Part shown: positions 27,019 through 34,233 of the stretch, in pieces
Layout: each line of letters starts with the position of its first letter
Numbering within the stretch: the first letter of the stretch is position 1
NCBI GenBank assembly: GCA_903840265.1
Contig: CAIMFH010000019.1
Span: 61,329-125,328, forward strand
Reading direction: 5' to 3'
From: an uncultured Schlesneria sp.
Lineage (GTDB): Bacteria > Planctomycetota > Planctomycetia > Planctomycetales > Planctomycetaceae
Length of the DNA: 64,000 bases
The notes under the pieces: model-generated
What the model saw: only the letters and a program-made list of their open reading frames with translations
Databases searched by the model: none
What the model was told of the DNA's origin: nothing
Position numbers and translations under genes: made by a program

Positions 27019-27099
27019 AGTGACTTGCCCACGATGAATGACGGGCGGCTGATCAACAAACCAACACTTTGAACCGCCACCGGCTGCGGGTCAAGTGGA
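27019..27099 (-). repeat. 81-bp repeat, copy A
   Basis: This stretch matches 30290-30370 without gaps at about 68 of 81 positions. Read on the minus strand both copies encode a similar peptide (DPLDPQPVAVQSVG...GKSL here, GPLDPQSLAVQSAG...GKSL there), so the repeat is probably the tail of a once-coding gene. It ends 29 bp before the start of the small gene at 26666-26989. Confidence 0.65.
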
Positions 27100-27457
27100 T
27101 CGTTCAACGCGACCTCAAACGTGAATCCAGTCGTCCATAGTCGATGCCTCCGTCAGATTTACCGAAACGGCGAGCAACACTGACAGCCCTGCCGCAATTG
27201 CCGCGAGGAGGATGGGTAGAGGCCGCGAAACACGCAATCTTGGTGAACCAGTTAATCACGCGTCTCGCCGAGATCACGGATCCTCCACTGCGAAATTTTA
27301 CCCGCCGAATGCGGATCAAATTCTGCATGAAATCGACGGCAAACAATTTCCGTAATTCTCTTAAAAATAGTCGAAATAGGGTCTAGCTTGAGTCACGCGA
27401 CTTGGTGCACAATCCCGCCTGTCTCGGGAAGGGATTGATTGAACGGTCAGGATGGGC

Positions 27458-27535
27458 ACCGTAACCAACGGGCTCATGATTTCGCAGGGGACCGCATGTC
27501 AGCGGTGCCTGTCAAATCGTGAGCCCGTTTTTTTT
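27458..27535 (+). promoter_or_regulatory. Structured leader element, copy A (long hairpin plus T-tract)
   Basis: ACCGTAACCAACGGG begins the element. Arms 27468-27482 and 27514-27528 pair over 15 bp with one G-U-type mismatch, enclosing a small ACCGC/GCGGT hairpin. Eight T follow immediately. This is the shape of an intrinsic terminator or attenuator. The same ACCGTAACCAACGG, hairpin and T-run recur at 34172-34233. Downstream are GGGAGG (27551-27556) and ATG codons, then the toxin-like gene. An attenuator role is inference. Confidence 0.6.
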
Positions 27536-27560
27536 GTGACCTCACCTCACGGGAGGACTG

Positions 27561-27620
27561 ATGATGACTCACGACGGCTTCAGGAAAGAGCCAGATCGCA
27601 GCGCACGATTGAGGTCGTAG
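27561..27620 (+). CDS. Possible 19-codon leader peptide
   Basis: ATGATG at 27561 follows GGGAGG with 4 nt spacing and opens a 19-codon frame (MMTHDGFRKEPDRSARLRS) ending at TAG 27618-27620. It sits between the terminator-like element and the toxin-like gene. A leader peptide controlling the downstream gene is possible. A chance frame is equally possible. Confidence 0.25.
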   Translation: MMTHDGFRKEPDRSARLRS

Positions 27621-27634
27621 CGCTCGCGCATCAA

Positions 27635-27655
27635 GAACGCTGACTCTCAGCGTTC
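27635..27655 (+). promoter_or_regulatory. Perfect hairpin in toxin leader
   Basis: GAACGCTGA-CTC-TCAGCGTTC, a 9-bp perfect stem with a 3-nt loop, lies 180 bp before the toxin-like gene. A second smaller hairpin (GGCC-TCTC-GGCC) follows. Together with the upstream element it gives a strongly structured leader of about 370 nt. Confidence 0.45.
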
Positions 27656-27831
27656 GTGCTGGTGGCCTCTCGGCCAGCCAGTGGCTTTTCGGATCTCGAA
27701 AACAGGGTTTGCACAAGTTCGCGCGACCACTGTTCGGGATGAACGTACGCCCTGATCGAAGCGGCGTCACAGCGCCGCTCGGGAACCGGCCCTCTTTGGA
27801 CAGGCCTCTTCCCCACTGCAAGGAACGACTG

Positions 27832-29490
27832 ATGAGGTACTCTGTTCGAGTGCTCTATGCCGCTGTCCGCGCCGAAGTATTGGCCTACAGGCCGCGGCTT
27901 GAACGAGCTGTGCTTGAGGCGATCCGCCTCGCGCAGCGGAACGCCAGGCGCATTCATTACGCGAAGCAACCGTTTGACGAATCCAAACACCCGCGCGCTC
28001 CGGCAGGCCGTCCTGAAGGGGGCGAGTTCGTGCGGGCTGGCGGCGCGGGGGCTTCGTCAGCGCCAGCCAAGCAGACGGATGTCGTGCGGACGGCTCCACA
28101 ATCCTGGGCCGCCAAGTATCGCGACGCATTCAATGAATTGCCGACCAGAAGCACGGCTGAGTTGCAGGCCAGACTGAAGTTCCACACGGATTTTCTCGTG
28201 GATCGCTTTCCCAGCGATCTCCGTGCTTCTCACCGCATCTGGGTGGACCGCATTCAGGAGTTGTTAGCCGAGCGAGACTACAGCGATCAGAACGCACCGC
28301 TGGCGGCAAAAGAGCGGATCTGGGCTGCGCAGAAGAAATACCTCACTTTAGCTGTCGAACGTGTGCGTCTGGAGAAATGGCTGGCGAGTGCCAAGCGCAG
28401 GTACGCCAGCAAAGATCTCCTCCGCAACATTCGTGAAGTCCAGGATGCGCTGCACCGCATCAAGACGCAAATGGAGAAACTGGCTCTCATCACCGGAGCC
28501 CGGCTTCCTCAAGACAATCCCATTCGCGACTGGTCGTTCGAACAGAAGTTCTCGCGAGCGGCCGAGATTGCCCTCCAATCGGGCAAGCTGGCTCCAGAAG
28601 TCGCCGCGGAACTGCGAGCGGCGATTCAGCCCGCCAACCTGGTTCGAATGGGTGCCATGATGGCTGCACTGGCCGCCGCGCATGCCTATCCCCTGGCCGG
28701 CTTGGCCGCAGACGCAGTACTTCTGACATACGTCGGAGTTGACGGAGCACTCACAGGACATCGCATTTACCTCGAGATCAGTTCGATCCAGAACGAAGCC
28801 GACCTAAATGCGGCGGCGGACGTGCTGAGAAAAGAACTCGCGTCTCAAGCCTCAGGCAAACTGGTCGACCTACTGACATGGGGAACCGGCAAGGGAGCGG
28901 CCGCATTCAACAAGCGCTACAAGGTCACGATCGACCACAACCAAGTGCGACGACTCAGCACCGGCGAAATGCCGCTGACTCCAAACCCAAAGAAACTAAT
29001 ACCGCTTAAGGTCGTCAAAAAGACGCCGGCACAGAATTCGACGGACACTTCCTCCAAATCGTCGAAAAGCAGCCGAAAGAAGTCAGAAATATCGTATGTC
29101 ACCGACCCCAAAACAGGACTAACGATTGAGGCAGTAGGCAAGATCACCGGAACACACCCCGGGAGAAAAAAGGGGATGCTACCGGAGCCACAAGGAGGCC
29201 GAATGCCGGGCGAGCATCGAGGCCATCTAATACCAGAGGGAGGGGTTAGAGATCCTTCAAAAGTGAATGTTCAGAAAAATCTCATATCCGAATCACCACA
29301 ATCAAACCTCCGTTTGAAGAAATCATTTGACATCAAGGCTTCAAAACTTGCGGATGCATTTCCAACAAAAATTGTGCATACGCGGCATCGTCCGCTGAGG
29401 CATTCAGGAGAAACTCGCCCCTATGCTGTGGAGCATTGGATTGAAGTCAACGGTAAGAAAGTTTATGGAGTAACAATATTCAATCCCTAG
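27832..29490 (+). CDS. Polymorphic-toxin-like protein with nonspecific endonuclease C-terminus
   Basis: 552 aa from the ATG at 27832 (AAGGA 7 nt upstream). The N-terminal part is basic and helical, with FDESKHPRAPAGRPEGGEF (about 46-64), a motif style I associate with phage head or portal-linked proteins. A long helical middle follows, a hydrophobic stretch near 275-305, then a low-complexity linker (SSKSSKSSRKK). The last 100 residues have RGHLIPEGG (about 462-470) and NLISESPQSN, matching the catalytic His and Asn patterns of the DNA/RNA nonspecific endonuclease fold. Likely a nuclease toxin. Followed 9 bp later by a YezG-like immunity gene. Delivery route not visible. Confidence 0.75.
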   Translation: MRYSVRVLYAAVRAEVLAYRPRLERAVLEAIRLAQRNARRIHYAKQPFDESKHPRAPAGRPEGGEFVRAGGAGASSAPAKQTDVVRTAPQSWAAKYRDAFNELPTRSTAELQARLKFHTDFLVDRFPSDLRASHRIWVDRIQELLAERDYSDQNAPLAAKERIWAAQKKYLTLAVERVRLEKWLASAKRRYASKDLLRNIREVQDALHRIKTQMEKLALITGARLPQDNPIRDWSFEQKFSRAAEIALQSGKLAPEVAAELRAAIQPANLVRMGAMMAALAAAHAYPLAGLAADAVLLTYVGVDGALTGHRIYLEISSIQNEADLNAAADVLRKELASQASGKLVDLLTWGTGKGAAAFNKRYKVTIDHNQVRRLSTGEMPLTPNPKKLIPLKVVKKTPAQNSTDTSSKSSKSSRKKSEISYVTDPKTGLTIEAVGKITGTHPGRKKGMLPEPQGGRMPGEHRGHLIPEGGVRDPSKVNVQKNLISESPQSNLRLKKSFDIKASKLADAFPTKIVHTRHRPLRHSGETRPYAVEHWIEVNGKKVYGVTIFNP

Positions 29491-29499
29491 GAAATAAGC

Positions 29500-29820
29500 A
29501 TGACACTGCAAGATGAAGAGACAGCTATCGATCAGGAAATCGTTAACGAGTTGGTTGGCTTGGTTCCTCAAGCGTGGACACAGGTCGTACTAGAGGTGAA
29601 ATACTCGTGCGATGAACGAGGAGAGGGGTTCGAGCACTCGATTTACAGCCCAGATGGACACCGAGACTTTGTCGAACCGTCTGACGCAATCTATTCGGCA
29701 ACGTGGGATCTTCAGGAACTGTTTCGCAAATATGGCGGGAGTTGGACTCAAGTCACATATCGGGTCAGCATCGAGGACGACGGGATTGGATACAAAGTCA
29801 ACTTTGAATTATCAGGGTGA
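29500..29820 (+). CDS. YezG-like immunity protein
   Basis: 106 aa, small and acidic. The layout EIVNELVGLVPQAWTQVVLE, then a beta segment with YSPDG, a helix LQELFRKYG and SWTQVTYRVSIEDDG ending in beta strands resembles the YezG/DUF600 family. Members of that family neutralise nuclease toxins such as Bacillus YeeF, whose C-terminus is also a nonspecific endonuclease. It starts 9 bp after the toxin-like gene, with GGAA upstream of ATG. Cognate immunity is inferred from position and family resemblance; sequence similarity is low. Confidence 0.7.
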   Translation: MTLQDEETAIDQEIVNELVGLVPQAWTQVVLEVKYSCDERGEGFEHSIYSPDGHRDFVEPSDAIYSATWDLQELFRKYGGSWTQVTYRVSIEDDGIGYKVNFELSG

Positions 29821-29936
29821 CAGGAAGCGACGCACTTTGTCACAGGATCCACGTCGGGGGTCCCAAGATCTTGGAGTCCGCGACGGAGTCCTCGACAAGG
29901 TCGTGCTGTCTTTGAGATGTCCGAGGGATAGCTTGC

Positions 29937-30263
29937 TCAGTTCGGAAACGGACCGTAACCACCGCTACTCTCGATAATCGAAGTGACCTCCGCCTGTAGT
30001 CGCTCACGGCGTTCTCGAACCGATCGACGCCAGCCCCGAGCGTTGATGATCCCCATGCAGAACACGCCAGGCCGGCCCGGGATCGGGTTCCAACCGAGGC
30101 GCTGGGTATCTCCTCCGCGCCGGCATTTGGCAAGTGTGACAACGACGCCAGCGTGTTGGGAGGTCGTCTCACTGCCGATTTCGACGACAAAGCCTGCCTC
30201 TCGCAGCCGATCGGGAAGCGCCGAAACGGCCTCGGCCGGAATGTAGCGAATATCGACGCCCAT
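29937..30263 (-). CDS. Small hypothetical protein
   Basis: 108 aa from the ATG at 30263 (GGAG about 6 nt upstream). Begins MGVDIRYIPAEAVSALPDRL with an alpha/beta pattern (LREAGFVVEIGSETT), then a basic helical stretch (RGWRRSVRERRERLQAEV) and a GGYGPFPN end. No family recognised. It is convergent with the toxin-immunity pair. The 81-bp repeat copy B lies 26 bp upstream of its start. Confidence 0.6.
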   Translation of the reverse strand: MGVDIRYIPAEAVSALPDRLREAGFVVEIGSETTSQHAGVVVTLAKCRRGGDTQRLGWNPIPGRPGVFCMGIINARGWRRSVRERRERLQAEVTSIIESSGGYGPFPN

Positions 30264-30289
30264 CTTGGTCTCCGCCGCCGAACGTTCCA

Positions 30290-30370
30290 AGTGACTTGCC
30301 CGCGATTGACGACAGGCTTCCGATCAACACCCCAGCACTTTGAACCGCCAGCGACTGCGGGTCAAGTGGA
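30290..30370 (-). repeat. 81-bp repeat, copy B
   Basis: Gap-free partner of 27019-27099. It lies just upstream of the small gene at 29937-30263, as copy A lies just upstream of an unrelated small gene. The minus-strand peptide is GPLDPQSLAVQSAG...GKSLG. Its frame extends upstream with EIKHDAESG, so it may be the tail of a truncated gene. Confidence 0.65.
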
Positions 30371-30487
30371 CCGCCACTTTCGGCGTCATGTTTGATCTCA
30401 ACTGCGTCTGAGTCGTGCTGCAAGTTGGCCCTGTAACGGGGAGGGGCTTCGCAGGGCGGGTTATCGTGAGGTTCAGTACGACTCGCG

Positions 30488-31600
30488 CTAATAGTCAAAC
30501 CACATCCCGGCACCCATGGAGCTCTGAGATTGGCCGGCAAGTTCCCATTGTATCGCGGGGCCTTTGTAGTACTGCACGCCGAATCGCCACAGATGATTGG
30601 TGTAGCCTCGCCATTGCCATCCCGCCTGGGCCGTCACGCTAGTGATCCAGCCGAAGTCCTGGCGAGTGTGGCCGTTGATGGCGGCGAATGGGGCTCCGCG
30701 GAACCCAAAAATCATCGGCGTGTACTGCAGTCCATACTGGAACTCCAGGGGTTCGGCTCCGCATTCATGGTTTGCCGCGTAGGCGACTTCCGCATAAGCC
30801 TGAGCATCAGGCGTCAGAAAGCGCGTCCAACCCACAATGAACGAATCGCGGACATAGTTCAGCCGGTCGTATCCAGGATTTCGAAGTAAAAACTCATCGC
30901 CGATGTGCGAACTCAAGTGGTAATAACCTGCCTTGTACGCGTTGGGGCCATACCGCCAGGTTGACAGGAATCCCGCTCGGAAGTCAGCCGCCTCAAGGTC
31001 ATCGTTGTGACCCATGTCGACTCGTGGCATGGCAGCCCCTTCCAAGTCCAACTGCCATCCTTCAGGATTGATGGCACTTCGATTCCCGTAGCGCAACAGT
31101 CCGACGTGTCCCCCCAGCGTGTTTTCCCACAGGACGCCATCCCGTCCTTTGATCGATGTCCACACCGACGCCATCCGCGATTCTTTCTCGCCAGCCAGAT
31201 AGGCCTTGTACATGAGGCCGGCGGGCAGGACTTGCCAGACATGCTCTCCGTTCGCTTCTGGATCAAAAAAGACTTCACCGTCATCCTGATAAATGACTGC
31301 TTCGGGCTCCTGGAACTGGGCCAACCTCAGTCGGGATGCGCCAGACGCACTCGGGATTTCGTCAGCGGGCTCAGCAAAGCTGACTTGAGAAATGTTTCCT
31401 TGCTTTTTCGCAGGGTAGTCCTGTCCCGGTCCATTCGATGGCTGACCTGACTTTCGCTGCAGATTGCCGTCCTGATCGACCTGGACCTGAAAACCGAACG
31501 CCGGAGCCGCGACTTCGTCGGAAATGGCGGCATGCGAATCATCCTCTGCGAACGCGATCATTCCGATGGCAAGGAAACAGCAGCTCGACCAGCAAATCAC
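30488..31600 (-). CDS. DUF1207 family outer-membrane-type protein
   Basis: 370 aa from a GTG at 31600, supported by GGAG about 9 nt upstream and an immediate signal peptide (MICWSSCCFLAIGMIAFA). The DUF1207 pattern is WQVLPAGLMYKAYLAGEKESRM, then GGHVGLLRYGN, AGFLSTWRYGPNAYKAGYYHLSSH and an aromatic-rich beta end (GAGMWFDY). The family is common in planctomycetes and looks like an outer-membrane barrel. No function is established. Confidence 0.88.
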   Translation of the reverse strand: MICWSSCCFLAIGMIAFAEDDSHAAISDEVAAPAFGFQVQVDQDGNLQRKSGQPSNGPGQDYPAKKQGNISQVSFAEPADEIPSASGASRLRLAQFQEPEAVIYQDDGEVFFDPEANGEHVWQVLPAGLMYKAYLAGEKESRMASVWTSIKGRDGVLWENTLGGHVGLLRYGNRSAINPEGWQLDLEGAAMPRVDMGHNDDLEAADFRAGFLSTWRYGPNAYKAGYYHLSSHIGDEFLLRNPGYDRLNYVRDSFIVGWTRFLTPDAQAYAEVAYAANHECGAEPLEFQYGLQYTPMIFGFRGAPFAAINGHTRQDFGWITSVTAQAGWQWRGYTNHLWRFGVQYYKGPAIQWELAGQSQSSMGAGMWFDY

Positions 31601-31928
31601 GATTGTTACTCCGACCCGCGAAGATGGCCCATACCGTCAATAACCTATCGACCACTCTTGTCGATTATGCATGGGCTGCTGGTCGTATCATGCATGATTG
31701 TAAGCCTACCGGTGCCAGATCTACCGCACATAGCGGATATTCCGCTTGCGCAAGCCAGGCAATTTATGACGGCGTGAGATAGATCGACGATAGCAATGGA
31801 TTGTCTGTCGATTCGATCGATCGCCATGGGCATCGAAACATCCGCAAACGTATCAGTGATTTGAGAAGTCGATCGCGGCAAACGGCACGCCTGCTCGGCC
31901 CGCCGATAGCACGAATGTCATTTACCCT
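31601..31928. other. Intergenic, no gene seen
   Basis: About 330 bases upstream of the DUF1207 gene and downstream of the membrane-protein gene. ATGCATG-type and TCGATCGATC-type short repeats occur but form no long hairpin. No attC-like site was found here. Confidence 0.35.
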
Positions 31929-32417
31929 TCAGTCCGTCTCTTGCATGTGAGTGGTCTCTAACTGCCTCGTTCGCAGTTCCATTTCGCGAATGATCTCTTT
32001 CGCACCGCTGGTATGTCCGACGGAAGGACCAATGATCCAGACCACTTGAAACCAGATCAGCACGACCATGGTGGCGAGGGCCATCCACTTGGCCCGTCGT
32101 GTCAGGCTCTTCGAGTAGACACCACAGATGAGCAGTGTCGCGAAGGGACACGCCACCAGTCCCAGCAACGCGGGAACGATGATGAGCCCGCCCGGAGTTC
32201 CGGCGCGCGGCCTTGAGGCACCCGAATGCTGATACTCGAGCTCCTGCAGAATCATGCCGACGCAGACCAGGATCGCCAGCACATGCAAATAGAGGGTCCA
32301 GCGCAGAATCTCTTCGGCCTCAGATCGTTTCGCCCCAGTCCCTGACGACCTGCCGCGGAGGTTGGAAGCGTCCGGGGCGTCGAATTCGCCTTGGTCGGAT
32401 GACACGTGATGTTCCAT
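31929..32417 (-). CDS. Small membrane protein, cassette-like
   Basis: 162 aa. A polar N-terminus (about 1-38) is followed by three hydrophobic helices: ILRWTLYLHVLAILVCVGMIL, GGLIIVPALLGLVACPFATLLI and MALATMVVLIWFQVVWIIG. A charged C-terminal tail closes it. GAGGAG precedes the ATG. Its start lies 13 bp after the right end of a candidate attC site, as expected for an integron gene cassette. No family recognised. Confidence 0.75.
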   Translation of the reverse strand: MEHHVSSDQGEFDAPDASNLRGRSSGTGAKRSEAEEILRWTLYLHVLAILVCVGMILQELEYQHSGASRPRAGTPGGLIIVPALLGLVACPFATLLICGVYSKSLTRRAKWMALATMVVLIWFQVVWIIGPSVGHTSGAKEIIREMELRTRQLETTHMQETD

Positions 32418-32429
32418 GTTCTCCTCGCA

Positions 32430-32528
32430 GCCAAACGCCCAAGCTCTGGGGTCGCAGCAACTACCGAAACCTCACGCCCTGGCGAGCCATCACCGGTTGC
32501 CTCAGTCCGCTGCAGCGCCTGGTTCGGC
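32430..32528 (-). repeat. Candidate integron attC recombination site
   Basis: On the minus strand the 99-nt stretch starts GCCGAAC and ends GTTTGGC, imperfectly complementary outer sites near RYYYAAC/GTTRRRY. Inside are GCGCTGCAGCGGACTG on the left and GAGCTTGGGC on the right, which match common attC sequence. It lies between two small same-strand genes, and the next ATG is 13 bp beyond. Fourth bases of both outer sites deviate from consensus, so activity is uncertain. The left half also reads NQALQRT, a sequence common at planctomycete gene ends. No integrase gene is in the window. Confidence 0.5.
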
Positions 32529-32951
32529 AGGCAGCTCCGACACGACCAGCAGTTCCCGCTCGCAGAAGTACGTGCGGCGCTCAAGCAGTTCTGCCGGCCG
32601 AACGCGATCGTTGTGATCGGCCGGAGCGGCCTGGTCGCCATCCCAGCATGAGTAAACCTCGACTGTCGGCTGCTCCTGCAGAGCACCAGCCAAGAACTCG
32701 GCCAGCCGCCGCCGCGATTCCTGCTTGGCTGGTAAGTCGTCCTGATCCTCGTCCCCTTCGGACTCGCCCCACTGAAATCCGCAGCCGCAGCGCTCGTGCG
32801 ACCCAACATAATACACGCACGGCTTAGAGAAGTGCCTGCGAACCGGTTCGTGTTGCTTCGAAAGGTCCGCGGTGTGGAACCGCGGGTTGTCCTGGTCCCA
32901 AGCCAGTATGGGCAATGGGTAGTCAGACGCGACGTAAACCATCATGCACAT
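32502..32951 (-). CDS. Small hypothetical protein, cassette-like
   Basis: 149 aa, start ATG at 32951 with GGAG in range. MCMMVYVASDYPLPILAWD, then a histidine/cysteine-bearing region (CVYYVGSHERCGCGFQWG), an acidic stretch and an alpha/beta end (ERRTYFCERELLVVSELP). The cluster of cysteines could bind metal. Stop lies inside the left part of the candidate attC site, typical of a gene cassette. No family assigned; variants of the CGCGF pattern occur in short planctomycete proteins. Confidence 0.7.
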   Translation of the reverse strand: MCMMVYVASDYPLPILAWDQDNPRFHTADLSKQHEPVRRHFSKPCVYYVGSHERCGCGFQWGESEGDEDQDDLPAKQESRRRLAEFLAGALQEQPTVEVYSCWDGDQAAPADHNDRVRPAELLERRTYFCERELLVVSELPAEPGAAAD

Positions 32952-33051
32952 CGTGTCGCTCCTCGCTGAACGACAAAGCTTACCAGCTCGGCCCGCAGGA
33001 CAAGTGGAATGCAGCCGCGGCGCTCCCGTTGGCTTCGCTGCAACGCACTAG

Positions 33052-33483
33052 TCATACGTCAAACAAGTCTAATCTCTTGGGGCTGTATCCAAAGATGCGA
33101 ATCATCGTGCTGCCCTTCTGATACTCCAAACCTACTCGCTGCAGCAACTCCACAATCCATGTCGAATGGTCTGTGACAAGCGGTGAAAGCAACATCCCGC
33201 GATGAACCTGCTGCGAAAACGAAACGTCGAACCACTCAACGGAAATGAGGGGAAAAGGCAGATGGTAAAACCATTCAACGTCCCAAGCCGACGGTGGTCC
33301 GTCGATACACTTGTAGCGATAGCTGGGTTTCCAGCCCTCACGAGCACGCATCGCAGAAATGAACTCGTCCCACTTCGTGTCGTTGGCAAGACCGCATAAG
33401 CCGCGCTCGGCAATGGCGCGCTGCAACTTCCGGCGCTCTTCGGTGGAGCGGGCGCTCTCAGCTGTGGGAAGTGAAGCATCCAT
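33052..33483 (-). CDS. DUF6678-like protein
   Basis: 143 aa, ATG start. The core NDTKWDEFISAMRA...YRYKCIDG...WDVEWFYHLPF...ISVEWFDV and the end MIRIFGYS follow the DUF6678 family pattern (NxTKWxEL, WDGxWFYHF, IEW, VYGY). The family is small, often found in toxin-immunity or variable regions, and has no proven role. Same strand as the two downstream cassette-like genes, 100 bp upstream of them. Confidence 0.6.
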   Translation of the reverse strand: MDASLPTAESARSTEERRKLQRAIAERGLCGLANDTKWDEFISAMRAREGWKPSYRYKCIDGPPSAWDVEWFYHLPFPLISVEWFDVSFSQQVHRGMLLSPLVTDHSTWIVELLQRVGLEYQKGSTMIRIFGYSPKRLDLFDV

Positions 33484-33753
33484 GTCGTTAATGACTGGAG
33501 AGTTGCCTAGCTACTTTTTATCACTACGAATTTCACTGAGAATACTTGGCGAAGACACGAAGTCAATCTCTGATTATTTGTGATTCTGTTCCGGGGCCGA
33601 TGGCTCCGGCTAGGCAAAGTTCCGGCCCCTTGGACTTGAGGACAGAATCCAAAGCCTCGTGTCAGGAGGTGCCACGGCGTCGCCCGAAGTCAAATCGCAT
33701 GCTCCCAACATCGACCGCTCTCACAGTGCCAAACCGTGCATTCAGTGACGGCA

Positions 33754-33866
33754 GGGTGGCCGGGGCTGGACCAACGGGAAGCCCCGGTCGAAAGTCGATC
33801 GACGTTGCTTGCAAACACAGCTTCTGCAAACCGGGGCTTCGCGAAACGCACCGGCCCCGGCCACCC
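33754..33866. repeat. 113-bp nested inverted repeat
   Basis: Outer arms GGGTGGCCGGGGC (33754-33766) and GCCCCGGCCACCC (33854-33866) and inner arms GAAGCCCCGGT (33778-33788) and ACCGGGGCTTC (33830-33840) are exact reverse complements; a TCGATCGA palindrome lies within. It would fold as a cruciform or RNA double hairpin. It resembles dispersed planctomycete repeats. No coding content. Confidence 0.75.
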
Positions 33867-34171
33867 CCTATCGTGTGTCACAGCGTGAATTCCGCGACAC
33901 TTCAATCGAAATCGCGATCTGTCACAAAACATCCACTTTTTTGAGGAAAACTGCCAAAAACAGGGTCGTTTTGTCCCCCATTGTCAAGAATTGTCCTGGG
34001 GTGTCAAAATCTGTCAATAACGTGCCACGCAGCGCGGCTCATCAGGAGGCCCGACGACGCTCTCGCCCGACATTTTCGCCGCAAATTGCCGAAATAGGCA
34101 AAACACCATCTAGCTCCGCGCACCCCGAAATGGCATAACGGCTCAATGACTATGTAACGAGATTTCAGTGG

Positions 34172-34233
34172 ACCGTAACCAACGGCCACACCTGTTGACC
34201 ACCAAACCGGGTCGACACGTGTGGCCGTTTTTT
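34172..34233 (+). promoter_or_regulatory. Structured leader element, copy B (long hairpin plus T-tract)
   Basis: ACCGTAACCAACGG (34172-34185) overlaps arm ACGGCCACAC (34182-34191), which pairs with GTGTGGCCGT (34219-34228). Six T follow. GGAGG (34237-34241) and ATG (34249) come next. Same architecture as 27458-27564, but here no convincing gene follows. Upstream both copies share TCTAGCT. Confidence 0.6.

Noticed and set aside
27458..27535. Structured element as an attC site
   Set aside because: The outer words do not fit RYYYAAC/GTTRRRY and the T-tract directly after the hairpin fits a terminator or attenuator better.
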